Source: an uncultured Taibaiella sp. (lineage in GTDB: Bacteria; Bacteroidota; Bacteroidia; Chitinophagales; Chitinophagaceae). From it: a stretch of 62,082 bases of DNA. The stretch lies in assembly GCA_937870855.1 (NCBI GenBank), contig CALMWT010000063.1, forward strand, positions 1 to 62,082, in the 5' to 3' direction. Positions 36,708 to 46,221 of this stretch are shown here, piece by piece. Each line of letters begins with the position of its first letter. The first letter of the stretch is position 1. A program made the translations under genes and the position numbers. The notes beneath the pieces are model-generated. The model was given only the letters and a program-made list of their open reading frames with translations, was not told the origin of the DNA and did not search any database.

Positions 36708-36929
36708 ATGCGTCAATTATTTTCCATACTGTTTATTTGGCTTATCCGCTTTTACCAGGCTTTTATTTCCCCATTATTGGGAGCCAAATGTCGGTTTACA
36801 CCCACATGCTCTGCTTATGGGGTAGAAGCTATAAAGAAACACGGACCATGGAAAGGTGTAAAATTGACCCTTAAAAGGTTTTTTTCCTGCCACCCCTGGG
36901 GGAAGAGTGGGTATGATCCGGTGCCGTAA
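36708..36929 (+). CDS. yidD: Membrane protein insertion efficiency factor YidD
   Basis: A 73-residue protein with the DUF37/YidD core: [26 protein letters not shown], and [15 protein letters not shown] with its conserved cysteines. It is normally found between rnpA and yidC and helps membrane protein insertion; yidC is not adjacent here. Confidence 0.95.
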   Translation: MRQLFSILFIWLIRFYQAFISPLLGAKCRFTPTCSAYGVEAIKKHGPWKGVKLTLKRFFSCHPWGKSGYDPVP

Positions 36930-36943
36930 TACATACTTGTCAG

Positions 36944-38413
36944 TTATTCTTTCACCAACTTTTCCTGCTTTAGTAAATTGCCGTGATCATCGGTAATAGT
37001 CAGAATATAAATCCCCACTGGATAGGGACTTAGGTCGAGTTGTTCAACTTGGTGTTTCTTCTCCAGTTGCTGACCTAAAAGGTTTAGCAATTTGATGTTT
37101 ACTTTTTCTGAGAAACGGACTTCAGTAGTTGTCGGGTTAGGGTAAACGCTGATGTTACGAACTGGTGCTACCGATTGCACGCCTAGTGGGTCAGGGGCAA
37201 GTTTTATTATCCAATAATCGTTGTCGCCGTTATTGCCTGTTACATCGCCATCCGTTGAGTTGGTGTGCCCACCAATAATATAGCCGCCATCACTAGATGA
37301 AAGAATTGTTTTGCCGAGGTCTGTATTGCTTCCGCCCATCACTTTTTGCCAAAGTATTTTTCCTGTATCATCCAGCCTATATACACTTAAGTCAAGGGCG
37401 GTGCCTACAATATTCCCACCGGTAGCAATATACCCGTTAGGAAGTTCCAGTATATTGTATAAGATGTTAAAACCTTTTGCCCATTGCTGTTGGCCTGTTT
37501 TACTAATCTTGATTAAAGCAGTGTTTATCCCTGTGGAAGGATAGTTGGTAGTTTTAGCGCTTATAATGTAACCGGTGTCTTTTGTTTGGGTAATGCTAAA
37601 TCCCCAATCGTCTTGCCAGGAACCAAAACTTTTGTCCCATTGCTTGTTACCAGATGCGTCAAGCTTTACCACCCAAATGTCTTTCAATCCGATTGCTGAA
37701 GTTATATCGCCGTTTGACGAGGTTGCTTCGCCAGCTATTACTACTCCACCATCATTGGTGGCAGCAACGGTCGGTCCCATTTCAATTGCCGAACCGCCCA
37801 AAGTCTTTTTCCATAGGATGCCACCGTTTTGATCGAGTTTCACGACCCACCAATCTTTACCACCATTAAACCCGCTTACATCCCCGTTGTTAGACTGTGT
37901 GACACCTGCAATTACAAGGTTTTTATCGTTGGTTTGTGTGGCTGAAAAGGCTTCATCAACTGATGTGCCCCCCAAGCATTTTTGCCATTGCAGATTGCCG
38001 TTTGTATCTGTTTTAATTACCCAAAAATCGCCGCCACCGTGGTTTCCTGATACGTCACCATCATTTGATCCACTGGTACCTGAAATCAAGTAACCATTAT
38101 TACTTGGAGGGTCTCCTATTACTTTAATAATGCTTCGGGGAGTTTCGGTATTTGCGCCGCCATAGCAATGAGACCAAAGTACTTTTCCGGTGTCGTCAAT
38201 TTTTACAATCTGATAATCTGAATTATTAATGCAGCTGTCTGGATAACCGGCAAATACATAACCTGCACCATGCGCATTCACAATACCTGCAAAAGACTCA
38301 TACTTCGCAGTTCCATAGCATTTTTTCCAGTTAATGCCTGGTTGGGCGTGGCTGAGTGTTATTGTAAAGAACAATGCAGCAATGAAACAAATGGACGATA
38401 GGAAATATCTCAT
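36944..38413 (-). CDS. Secreted repeat protein with T9SS type A sorting domain
   Basis: A 489-residue protein with signal peptide (residues 1-23, ending SHAQ). The body has about seven ~55-residue repeats of the DFWVIKTDTNGNLQWQKCLGG type followed by an AFSATQTNDKNLVIAG-like segment, which look like beta-propeller blades. The C-terminus (NISVYPNPTTTEVRFSE ... YPVGIYILTI ... LVKE) is a type A sorting domain, so it is predicted T9SS cargo anchored or released at the surface. The function of the propeller is unknown. It converges on yidD. Confidence 0.9.
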   Translation of the reverse strand: MRYFLSSICFIAALFFTITLSHAQPGINWKKCYGTAKYESFAGIVNAHGAGYVFAGYPDSCINNSDYQIVKIDDTGKVLWSHCYGGANTETPRSIIKVIGDPPSNNGYLISGTSGSNDGDVSGNHGGGDFWVIKTDTNGNLQWQKCLGGTSVDEAFSATQTNDKNLVIAGVTQSNNGDVSGFNGGKDWWVVKLDQNGGILWKKTLGGSAIEMGPTVAATNDGGVVIAGEATSSNGDITSAIGLKDIWVVKLDASGNKQWDKSFGSWQDDWGFSITQTKDTGYIISAKTTNYPSTGINTALIKISKTGQQQWAKGFNILYNILELPNGYIATGGNIVGTALDLSVYRLDDTGKILWQKVMGGSNTDLGKTILSSSDGGYIIGGHTNSTDGDVTGNNGDNDYWIIKLAPDPLGVQSVAPVRNISVYPNPTTTEVRFSEKVNIKLLNLLGQQLEKKHQVEQLDLSPYPVGIYILTITDDHGNLLKQEKLVKE

Positions 38414-38475
38414 AAAACTTGTTTTTACGAAAATATTGGTTTCATTTTACATTTTCAATCATTAAATCTTAAGTC

Positions 38476-38871
38476 ATGAAAAAATTTTTTGTTCTCATTC
38501 TGCTTTCAATGTTGGGCTTTATTGAATCAAAAGCTATTCAGGTAGTCAACAATTCGGCATGTGATATTTGCGTTTTAAGGATTTGCTATGATGCAACTTG
38601 TCGCATTAGTAGTGAAACATGGTATTTTGTTGCAGCCGGTAATACACTCATAGTTCCCGATTGTAGTCCGGCAAATTGCACAGCGTACAAATTGGTTACC
38701 GGCGCATCGCGTCTGGAAGATTGTGAAAATACAAGTGGTCCGGGAATTACGATAGCGAGTACAGCGTTTTCTGGATGTGGCAATGGAACTTGTCCACAAT
38801 TTCCGCAATTTGATTCGATATGCGATGTTACTGCAACCGTTGTAAATCCTACGTTACTTCAAATTCAATAA
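38476..38871 (+). CDS. Small cysteine-rich secreted protein (hypothetical)
   Basis: A 131-residue protein with signal peptide (residues 1-20, ending ESKA). The mature part has ten cysteines (C29, C32, C37, C42, C63, C68, C83, C101, C106, C116), consistent with five disulfides in the periplasm or outside the cell. I do not recognise the family. It lies 62 bp from, and divergent to, the T9SS type A gene; a shared control region is possible. Confidence 0.7.
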   Translation: MKKFFVLILLSMLGFIESKAIQVVNNSACDICVLRICYDATCRISSETWYFVAAGNTLIVPDCSPANCTAYKLVTGASRLEDCENTSGPGITIASTAFSGCGNGTCPQFPQFDSICDVTATVVNPTLLQIQ

Positions 38872-39036
38872 ACGTAGTTTTGTGAGAATGGTGCTTCCTT
38901 ACTAACCCTACTAAAAGGGTCGGGAAATCTGAAAGTCCGTCAGCTGCTTCAGTGCAACGGTTTGCACAAATGGGTTATTAGAATGAAAACTAAATGAAGA
39001 TCAACAAGCGGTTAATTGATTACTTAAACAATGGAA

Positions 39037-40035
39037 TTACTTTCCATCGTAAGCCCACTTAATAAAAGTAGCGCCCCAGGTAAAGCCTCCGCCAAATGCT
39101 GCGAGAATTATATTGTCGCCCTTTTTTAACTTGTTTTGCCATTCCCACAAACAAAGGGGAAGTGTACCATTTGTAGTATTCCCAAACCGCTCAATATTGA
39201 TCATCACTTTTTCCTCAGGCAGTCCCATGCGCTCGTAGGTAGCAGCAATAATTCTTTTATTGGCCTGATGCGGAACCAACCAGGCGATGTCTTCTGATTT
39301 CAGATTATTGCGCTCCATTATTTCCGCAGCCACATCAGCCATGTTCTTTACGGCAAATTTGAAAACAGTTTGTCCTTCCTGATACACGAAATGCTCTTTT
39401 GCCATCACCGTTTCAATGGTTGCAGGCTTTACAGATCCTCCTGCTTTCTGGTGTAGATGTGCACGTCCAGCACCGTCTGTCCGTAATACCGAGTCAATTA
39501 TGCCATAGCCCTCCGTATTAGGCTCGAGCAATACGCAGCCGCCGCCATCGCCAAAAATTATACAGGTAGTTCTATCCTCGTAGTTAAGAATGGAACTCAT
39601 TTTATCAACGCCAATTACCAAAACTTTTTTATGCCGTCCGCTCTCAATAAACTGTGCACCGGTAGTGAGGGCAAATAAGAAACCACTACAAGCAGCATTT
39701 ACGTCATAGCCAAAGGCATTTTTCATCCCTACTTTGTCGCAAATAACATTGGAAGTAGCCGGAAACTGAAAATCGGGGGTGGTGGTTGCACAGATTACAA
39801 GTTCAATTTCTTCTGGGCCGATACCACGTTTTTTAAGCAAATCTTTTACCGCTTCAACCGCAATGTCTGAAGAGCCTTTTCCTTCTCCCTTTAAAATGCG
39901 TCGTTCTTTAATTCCGGTGCGCGAAGTGATCCATTCGTCTGTAGTATCAACGATTGTCTCAAGCAGTGCATTGGTCATTACATCTTCAGGAACATAGCCG
40001 CCTACTGCTGTAATAGCAGCATGTATTTTTTGCAT
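39037..40035 (-). CDS. fabH: 3-oxoacyl-ACP synthase III
   Basis: A 332-residue FabH; normal length. The nucleophilic Cys is C116 in [10 protein letters not shown], the active-site His is in [10 protein letters not shown], and the Asn in [11 protein letters not shown]; the GNT is conserved though the following residues are not the common SAAS. It starts fatty acid synthesis by condensing acetyl- or branched acyl-CoA with malonyl-ACP; C116 and H/N are all present. It lies downstream of fabG on the same strand with 133 bp between, and has a candidate promoter of its own. Confidence 0.95.
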   Translation of the reverse strand: MQKIHAAITAVGGYVPEDVMTNALLETIVDTTDEWITSRTGIKERRILKGEGKGSSDIAVEAVKDLLKKRGIGPEEIELVICATTTPDFQFPATSNVICDKVGMKNAFGYDVNAACSGFLFALTTGAQFIESGRHKKVLVIGVDKMSSILNYEDRTTCIIFGDGGGCVLLEPNTEGYGIIDSVLRTDGAGRAHLHQKAGGSVKPATIETVMAKEHFVYQEGQTVFKFAVKNMADVAAEIMERNNLKSEDIAWLVPHQANKRIIAATYERMGLPEEKVMINIERFGNTTNGTLPLCLWEWQNKLKKGDNIILAAFGGGFTWGATFIKWAYDGK

Positions 40036-40056
40036 TTAATTTCTTTTAAAGAGGGG

Positions 40057-40064
40057 CAAAATTA
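40057..40064 (-). promoter_or_regulatory. Candidate -7 box for fabH
   Basis: Minus-strand TAATTTTG fits TAnnTTTG and ends 21 bp before the fabH ATG. The -33 region lacks an exact TTTG. The spacer also has two AAAGTCAAAAG direct repeats (about 40069 and 40090). Confidence 0.4.
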
Positions 40065-40168
40065 GAGTAAAGTCAAAAGTATAAATGTAAAAGTCAAAAG
40101 CATTCCAAAAGTTAGCACTGCTGCAAGCAAAACCTCAGTTTTAACCTTTTGAGACTTTCATTGATTTT

Positions 40169-40915
40169 TTAAGTGGTCATAGCGCCGCAAACGCTCAACA
40201 CCTGTCCCGAAACATAGCTGCTTAGGTCGGATGCCAGAAACAAGGCCACATTTGCAATTTCTTCAGGCTTGCCAAAACGTTGTAAAGGAATTTTTTCAAA
40301 CCACTTTTCTGCTCCGCCATCTTTCAGGTAATGCGTCATGTCCGTTTCTACAAATCCTGGAGCTATAGCATTGCAACGAATGTTGCGACTGCCAATTTCC
40401 TGTGCTATTGATTTTGTAAAGCCTATAATTCCTGCCTTTGAAGCCGCGTAGGCACTTTGTCCGGCATTGCCTTTCATCCCCACTATCGAACTCAGGTTAA
40501 TGATGCTTCCGGCGCGTGCTTTCATCATGGGTTTAATAACCTGGCGTGTGAGATTGTAAACAGATTTAAGGTTAGCCTGCATTACTTCGTCCCACTGTTC
40601 GGGCGTGAGGCGTAGTAATAAATTATCCTTGGAAATTCCTGCGTTGTTGACACAAACATCTATAGCGCCAAATTCTTTTGTTACATCGGTAGCAAGTTGC
40701 TCTGTTGCTGCGTAGTTGCCTGCGTCAGATTTGTATGCTTTTGCTTTAACACCGAACCCGGATAATTTTTCTTCCAGTGCTTTTGCTTTTTCGTCGGATG
40801 ATAGATAGGTGAAAGCAATGCTGGCACCGTGCTCTGCAAATTTGAGTGCAATTGCCTCGCCAATTCCCCGGCTGGCTCCGGTGATGAGCGCCACTTTATT
40901 TTCTAATAGTTTCAT
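40169..40915 (-). CDS. fabG: 3-oxoacyl-ACP reductase
   Basis: A 248-residue classic SDR. The cofactor motif TGASRGIGEA is at the N-terminus, NNAGISKDN around residue 88, and the catalytic Ser-Tyr-Lys in INLSSIVGMKGNAGQ-SAYAASK. It reduces 3-oxoacyl-ACP in fatty acid elongation with NADPH. It is probably the first gene before fabH. No lesion is visible. Confidence 0.94.
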   Translation of the reverse strand: MKLLENKVALITGASRGIGEAIALKFAEHGASIAFTYLSSDEKAKALEEKLSGFGVKAKAYKSDAGNYAATEQLATDVTKEFGAIDVCVNNAGISKDNLLLRLTPEQWDEVMQANLKSVYNLTRQVIKPMMKARAGSIINLSSIVGMKGNAGQSAYAASKAGIIGFTKSIAQEIGSRNIRCNAIAPGFVETDMTHYLKDGGAEKWFEKIPLQRFGKPEEIANVALFLASDLSSYVSGQVLSVCGAMTT

Positions 40916-40992
40916 TCAGAGAGTGGATTTGAAGTGGCTAAAATAGTGATTAATTGATGAGCAATAATTGGAACGCATATTTTCAGTAATCC

Positions 40993-42122
40993 TTATTGGC
41001 TGAGTATTATTTCTTCATAGTTTTTTTCGTTGATTACCCATGTTTGAGTATCAGGATATGCCTGCAAAAATGACTTGGAAAACTTTGCTCTTGCTTTTTC
41101 GCTCCATTTAAATTTAAAAGCGTTCATTTTCCCGTTTCGCTCTTCAATATAATCTATCTCTTGTTGCGCATGGGTACGCCAGAAGTATTTGCTTACGGCT
41201 ATCTGGTTGTAGGAAAGATATTTCATTCGTTCTGTGATCATGAAGTTTTCCCACAATGCACCTTTGTCGTTTCGTAAATGGAAAGGACTGAACTGATTTA
41301 TGATTGCATTGCGAAGTCCATTGTCATAAAAATAAACTTTGCGACTTTTCTTCAGTTCATTTCTGAGATTTCTGCTCAACGAGACTAAACGATAAACGAT
41401 AAATGTTTTTTCAAGAAGCTGAATATATTTCTCGACAGTTTGGTTATCTAATCCGGTCATTTGTCCCAACTCATAATAAGATACTTCATTGCCTACCTGA
41501 AAGGCAAGTGCCTGCGCAAGTTTTTCTAATTTTTCAGGTTTCTGAATTCGCTCCCAGGTAAGAATGTCTTTGTATAAATAGCTATCAGCAATCTGTTTCA
41601 ATCTTTGTTCTTCACTTCCTGAATTTGTTACGATTTCAGGATAATACCCGTAAATAAGCCGATGTTCTAACAGCCGCCTTTCTTCCAATAGTCCATGATG
41701 ATTTACCATTTCCTGATAAGAAAGCGGGGAGAGATAGAACTCCCATTTTCTACCGGTTAGCGGCTCGTTTACTTTATTGGCAAGCTCAAAAGCTGAAGAG
41801 CCGGTTGCAATTACCTTTACATCTTTTATCTGATCGGTAATGAGTTTCAGGCATAAACCAATGTTTTCAATTCGTTGCGCTTCGTCAATAATTACAGTTT
41901 TTGCCTGTCTTATAAGTTGCTTTAGCTGTGTAGAAGTGGGGTTTTGAAGGAAACTTCTAACATCGGCTTCATCACCATTCCAATACGCTACTGGCGACCT
42001 CCATTTATTCCGCATCTGCTCTAATAAAGTAGTTTTACCTACTTGCCTGGCCCTATGAGAATTATGGCTTTCGAATCAGCAAGTTTATGTTCGAGTACAC
42101 TTTCTAATAAACGACTAACCAT
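40993..42122 (-). pseudogene. AAA ATPase with DUF4143 domain, frameshifted in Walker A
   Basis: The C-terminal 340 residues (40993-42015) carry the second ATPase strand TVIIDEAQRIENIG (Walker B), SAFELANK, and a DUF4143 domain (SLSRNLRNELKKSRKVYFYD, DKGALWENFM). The N-terminal part starts at ATG 42122 (MVSRLLESVLEHKLADSKAI) and runs into ILIGP, after which the frame changes. If one base is restored near 42048-42050, the sequence reads ILIGP-RQVGKTTLLEQM, an intact Walker A, joining both parts into ~376 residues. This is a 1-nt deletion inside the P-loop codon for Pro. Such ATPases are common in archaea and bacteria and of unclear function. It may be inactive, or the base may be a sequencing error. 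Confidence 0.85.
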
Positions 42123-42125
42123 AAC

Positions 42126-42176
42126 TTTTGCGATCTCATTCGCAAATTTAATAGGAATTTTGCGATTTCATTCGCA
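42126..42176 (-). promoter_or_regulatory. Two operator-like repeats overlapping the DUF4143 ATPase promoter
   Basis: TTTTGCGATYTCATTCGCA occurs at 42126-42144 and 42158-42176, a 32-bp period. Each holds TGCGA-N6-TCGCA, a hyphenated palindrome. On the minus strand a TAAATTTG -7 box (42143-42150) overlaps the proximal site; the distal site covers the -33 region. This is what repressor control would look like. The sites are 3-54 bp upstream of the ATG. Confidence 0.65.
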
Positions 42177-42206
42177 GGATTGACAGTAAATGGAATTTAC
42201 TTGAGG

Positions 42207-43349
42207 TCATTTATTGACATTCTCCACAAAGAGTTCTCCTGCTATTCTATCCGCAAATAATTTTCCGGCGGGAGTAAGTATCAAAGTAGTTTCTTTCTGA
42301 ATTATCCATTTTTTCTCTTGAAAAACATGGCTGCTTTTTTCTACTTCTTTCGAAATGTCTGCGCCAAATTCTTTTTCAATTTTTTTCAAATCGCAGCCCC
42401 ACATTGTGCGTAGTGAGGTCATGATGTACTCATTCAATCTTTGTGTGGCGGTAAGCGTTTCTTCTTCATACTGCAAACGGCGATCCTGCAAAACGTTTTT
42501 TATGTAGAGCGCGTTATTAGCAATATTCCAGCGTCTGTTTTTACCATCGAAAGAATGAGCTGAAGGGCCGATTCCCAAATAGGGTACGCCTTTCCAGTAA
42601 TTGGTGTTGTGAATAGCGTAATGATCTTTTAATGCGAGATTGGAAATTTCGTAGTGTTCGTAACCCATTACTTCGGCTTGCTCCATCAAAATTTCAAATT
42701 GCTGCGCAGATTGTTCATTATCTACCGGCGCAGCTTGTTTTTTATGAATGGCATGATGCAATACTGTCCCTTCTTCCACCGTTAGTGCATAAGCAGAAAA
42801 ATGTGGTATTTGGAGACTCTTTATTTGCGCAAGATTATATTTCCAATCAGCATCGGCTAAGCCTGGTGTGCCGTAAATAAGATCAATAGTAAGATTAGTG
42901 AACCCTGCATCTTGAGCGGCTTTTATGGCATAATCTGCCTGTTTTGCATTGTGCGCACGATTCATGTATTTGAGATCGCTTTCTTTAAAAGATTGTACAC
43001 CGATACTGAAGCGATTTATGGGTGTGTTTCTCAAAGCTCTGATGTAGTTTATTTCAAGATCATCAGGGTTTGCTTCAAGTGTACATTCTTTCAGATTTTG
43101 ATTAGGGAAGTTGAGAAAAATGGTTTCAAGAAGACGGTTGATGTCATCCGCAGAAAGTAGGGAAGGGGTGCCACCGCCGAAGTAGATTGTTTCGATTGGT
43201 AAGCCGCTGAGATAGTTTTTTTGCATAGCAATTTCCTGATGCAAAGCCTGTAGCATTTCATCCTTCAACCGTAGCGAAGTAGAAAAATGAAAATTGCAAT
43301 AGTTACATTTTTGTTTGCAGAAAGGAATATGCAGGTAAATGCCGGCCAT
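42207..43349 (-). CDS. hemW: Radical SAM heme chaperone HemW
   Basis: A 380-residue protein, started at MAGIYLHIPFC to fit the family. The radical SAM cluster motif is CKQKCNYC (C-x3-C-x2-C), followed by YFGGGTPS and an LEANPDD strand; the C-terminal HemN-like domain with LNEYIMTSLRTMWG is present. Proteins of this form were annotated as oxygen-independent coproporphyrinogen oxidase but lack the extra N-terminal region of HemN; HemW binds heme and delivers it. Both names appear in databases. It is divergent from the Omp85 gene with only 15 bp between the two starts. Confidence 0.9.
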   Translation of the reverse strand: MAGIYLHIPFCKQKCNYCNFHFSTSLRLKDEMLQALHQEIAMQKNYLSGLPIETIYFGGGTPSLLSADDINRLLETIFLNFPNQNLKECTLEANPDDLEINYIRALRNTPINRFSIGVQSFKESDLKYMNRAHNAKQADYAIKAAQDAGFTNLTIDLIYGTPGLADADWKYNLAQIKSLQIPHFSAYALTVEEGTVLHHAIHKKQAAPVDNEQSAQQFEILMEQAEVMGYEHYEISNLALKDHYAIHNTNYWKGVPYLGIGPSAHSFDGKNRRWNIANNALYIKNVLQDRRLQYEEETLTATQRLNEYIMTSLRTMWGCDLKKIEKEFGADISKEVEKSSHVFQEKKWIIQKETTLILTPAGKLFADRIAGELFVENVNK

Positions 43350-43364
43350 AGTTAATTTTGAAAA

Positions 43365-45200
43365 ATGCAGAGGTGTTGCACGCAAAACCGCGAAGGCGCA
43401 AAGTTCAGGAAAGTTTGTTTCTCTGTTTCTCTGTTTCTCTGTGTGATTTTTGCTTTACTTTTTTTTTCGATTCAGGTAAGCGCTCAACGTTTCTCCGTAA
43501 CACTTCATGCGGTGGATGGTAACAATTCGTCGTTAGAAGAAATAAAATCGCCCGGTATCTTTTCTGGTTCTGAACCGGCTTTTCAATTCATTCAGCAAAT
43601 AGTTCCCAAACTTCAGGAAAAGGGTTATTTATCCGCGTCGGTTGATAGCATTTCGATTAGTGATGATACTTATAAAGTCTTTGTTTTTTTGGGAAAACAG
43701 TATAGATGGGCGCTTGTGGGTTTCAACGCAATTTCAAATGATGTAATGGCGCAGTCAGCACTTAAAAAAGAGCAGTGGGAAGGACGGGCGCTAAGTCCTA
43801 AGCAAGTGTCACGGGTTTCTGAAAAGTTGTTGCTATGGGCAGAGAATAATGGTTATCCTTTTGCGCGTGTGTGGCTCGATGCAGTAAAAATAGATGAGGA
43901 GGGAAAAGTGACAGGAAATTTTATGCTCGACAAAGGAGCGTTACAGACAATTGATACCATAGATATTCAGGGTGATATAAAAATTTCTCGGAGCTTTTTG
44001 CTTAACTACATTGATTTGAAACAGAAGGAACCTTACAATGAAAAAAAGCTACGCAATGTGTCGCTGCGATTACGAGAATTGCCTTTTCTTCAGGAAGCTG
44101 CGCCCTCGGTATTTGAATTTAAGCTCTCTGAAAACAAGCTTAGTTTATTTCTGAAAGAGAAAAAATCCAACCAACTGAATGCGATAATTGGTTTGTTGCC
44201 AAATAATGTAGAGACTGGAAAATTTTTACTGACAGTTGATGCGCTTTTTGCGTTTCAAAACATTTTGGCGCAGGGCGAAAGTATCAGCCTTTCTTATCAA
44301 AATCTTCAATACAAATCTCCCCGCTTAAAGGTGGACTTAGTATATCCTTACTTGTTCAACACACCTTTCGGAGCGGATGTACATTTTGATCTTTTTAAGA
44401 AGGACACAACATTTCGAAGAACATCGTTACAGGCAGGCATTCGTTATCAATTATCTACTGCCAATTATCTGCGCGTTTTCTACCACAACCAAAGCAACCG
44501 CCTCATAACCGTTGATACAATGTTTGTAATATTCAATAAACGTTTGCCCGATAATATAGACGTAGCCGCAAATGGCGCTGGAGTGGAAATAGGTGTAAAC
44601 AAAACAGACTATCGTATAAGTCCGAGAAAAGGTTGGGAAGCAAGACTTACAAGTAGCGCCCTTGCCCGAAATGTTAGGAAAAGCGATGCAATAACCGAAC
44701 TCAGTGATGGCTCCGGATTTAACTACGAAAGCCTCTATGACACGCTCATCAAAAGACAGTATCAGTATTTCATCAACGGAAATCTTAGTTATTATGTACC
44801 GGTAGGAAAAAGAATGGTGTTTAAAGCTGCATACAATGGCGGTTGGGTGGGAGGAGAAAATTTATTTAGAAATGAACTTTATCAGATTGGTGGTTTTCGG
44901 TTGCTCCGTGGTTTTGATGAGCAAAGCATTTTTACAAATCACTATCACGTGGCAACACTCGAATTGAGATTACTTTTGGATCAGAATTCTTATTTCTACC
45001 TCTTCTCCGACAACGCTTATGTGGAGAGTAATTTCAATGGTTTTTTGAAGAATGATATTTACAACGGTTTTGGCTTAGGTACAGCATTAGAAACAAAATC
45101 AGGGCTTTTCACAATCAGCTATGCATTGGGCAGAAGCAGTGCAAATGCCGTTCAGTTCCGGCAATCTAAAGTGCACTTTGGGTACGTAGCCTATTTTTAA
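43365..45200 (+). CDS. Omp85-like outer membrane protein (POTRA plus barrel)
   Basis: A protein of up to 611 residues. A long signal region (to about residue 40, ending QVSAQ) is followed by POTRA-like domains (residues ~45-280, with KGALQTIDTIDIQGDIKISRS) and a C-terminal beta-barrel with GGFRLLRGFDEQSI near residue 510, the conserved RGF loop of BamA/TamA proteins. It probably inserts or transports proteins across the outer membrane. The start is uncertain: codons 1-25 resemble spacer DNA, the repeat GTTTCTCT lies in them, and a GTG at 43441 is an alternative start. No BamA-type five-POTRA structure is seen. Confidence 0.82.
   Translation: MQRCCTQNREGAKFRKVCFSVSLFLCVIFALLFFSIQVSAQRFSVTLHAVDGNNSSLEEIKSPGIFSGSEPAFQFIQQIVPKLQEKGYLSASVDSISISDDTYKVFVFLGKQYRWALVGFNAISNDVMAQSALKKEQWEGRALSPKQVSRVSEKLLLWAENNGYPFARVWLDAVKIDEEGKVTGNFMLDKGALQTIDTIDIQGDIKISRSFLLNYIDLKQKEPYNEKKLRNVSLRLRELPFLQEAAPSVFEFKLSENKLSLFLKEKKSNQLNAIIGLLPNNVETGKFLLTVDALFAFQNILAQGESISLSYQNLQYKSPRLKVDLVYPYLFNTPFGADVHFDLFKKDTTFRRTSLQAGIRYQLSTANYLRVFYHNQSNRLITVDTMFVIFNKRLPDNIDVAANGAGVEIGVNKTDYRISPRKGWEARLTSSALARNVRKSDAITELSDGSGFNYESLYDTLIKRQYQYFINGNLSYYVPVGKRMVFKAAYNGGWVGGENLFRNELYQIGGFRLLRGFDEQSIFTNHYHVATLELRLLLDQNSYFYLFSDNAYVESNFNGFLKNDIYNGFGLGTALETKSGLFTISYALGRSSANAVQFRQSKVHFGYVAYF
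43417..43441. repeat. 8-bp tandem repeat inside the Omp85 signal region
   Basis: GTTTCTCT repeated three times plus one G. The unit is not a multiple of three, so gain or loss of one copy would shift the reading frame if translation begins at 43365. Confidence 0.75.
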
Positions 45201-45268
45201 ACCACAACTTTTTTAAAGTTTCAAACTTTGGAAAAAACTTAGCTCTAATTTTGCGGCAATTGGTTGCT

Positions 45269-46162
45269 ATGGCTTTGTTTCGGAAGGCGCTTTCTCTGTT
45301 TGTATTTACTGCTGTTTTGATGGCTGCAACTTTTTGCGCTAATGGCAAAGTTGTGCTGGAGAGATATGGATTTTCTCCTTTGCCTGATAGCGTAAATCTT
45401 GTAGTTGAGTCCCGATACAAAATGTCATTAGACAGTATCTTCAAAGCTCATCCTCAAGTCAGTAACACTAATATCGTTGCAGCCATTGTCCAGCCCCATG
45501 CCTTTGATGATAGAACCGCCGATTTTTACTTGCTTATCATACTCATCATTATGCTGGGATTGATTCGGTTGAGCGACCCTAAGTATTTTCAAAGTTTATG
45601 GCAGGCTTTCAGAAATCCGACTTCTTCCAGCAGACAATTGAAAGACAAACTCCAAAGCGCGTCCATATCTAATTTGCTGATGAATATTTTCTTCACCATG
45701 TCTGTGGCAGCTTATGGGTTTTTTGTAGTGAAAAATTTTATGCCCCAACGAACTGGTAACATCTCACCGTCTTTGCTTCTTTTAATGCTAATAGCAGGAA
45801 TGATGGCGATTTATGCAGGAAAATATGCTGTAATCAAATTTAGCGGTTGGGCGTTTCGTGTGGAGGGGATAACGGAGCATTATCTTTTCAATGTTTTTTT
45901 GGTAAACAAAGTGCTTTCAATAGTGCTGCTGCCTATTATTGTATTGTTGGCTTTCGCCGATGTGGCAATTGCACAGCCTGCACTAATTGTGTCCTTTCTA
46001 CTGATTCTTTTTCTGTTTGTAAACCGTTATTTACGCTCGTGGCAAGTGTTTGGCTCGTTCTTTCAATACAGCAAGTTCCATTTTTTTACCTACCTTTGCG
46101 CCTCGGAATTATTGCCTCTGGCAGTGTTGATGAAGTTGTTGGTACGCGGACTGCTATATTAG
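45269..46162 (+). CDS. DUF4271 membrane protein
   Basis: A 297-residue protein with an N-terminal membrane or signal segment (LSLFVFTAVLMAATFCA), a long loop, and about seven further hydrophobic segments (such as LLIILIIMLGLI, SPSLLLLMLIAGMMAIYAG, LIVSFLLILFLFVN). DUF4271 is a Bacteroidota-restricted family of unknown role; it commonly lies before hemD. The ATG at 45269 is preferred to a TTG 6 codons earlier. hemD follows 59 bp downstream. Confidence 0.88.
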   Translation: MALFRKALSLFVFTAVLMAATFCANGKVVLERYGFSPLPDSVNLVVESRYKMSLDSIFKAHPQVSNTNIVAAIVQPHAFDDRTADFYLLIILIIMLGLIRLSDPKYFQSLWQAFRNPTSSSRQLKDKLQSASISNLLMNIFFTMSVAAYGFFVVKNFMPQRTGNISPSLLLLMLIAGMMAIYAGKYAVIKFSGWAFRVEGITEHYLFNVFLVNKVLSIVLLPIIVLLAFADVAIAQPALIVSFLLILFLFVNRYLRSWQVFGSFFQYSKFHFFTYLCASELLPLAVLMKLLVRGLLY

Positions 46163-46221
46163 TCAGTAAGTTAAGAGTCGTCCACAGCATTATTAACCCT
46201 TAAACAACTGTTCGACCCCAT

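Noticed and set aside
42040..42055. Programmed frameshift in the DUF4143 ATPase
   Set aside because: No slippery heptamer or downstream hairpin is visible at the site; a plain 1-nt deletion fits better.
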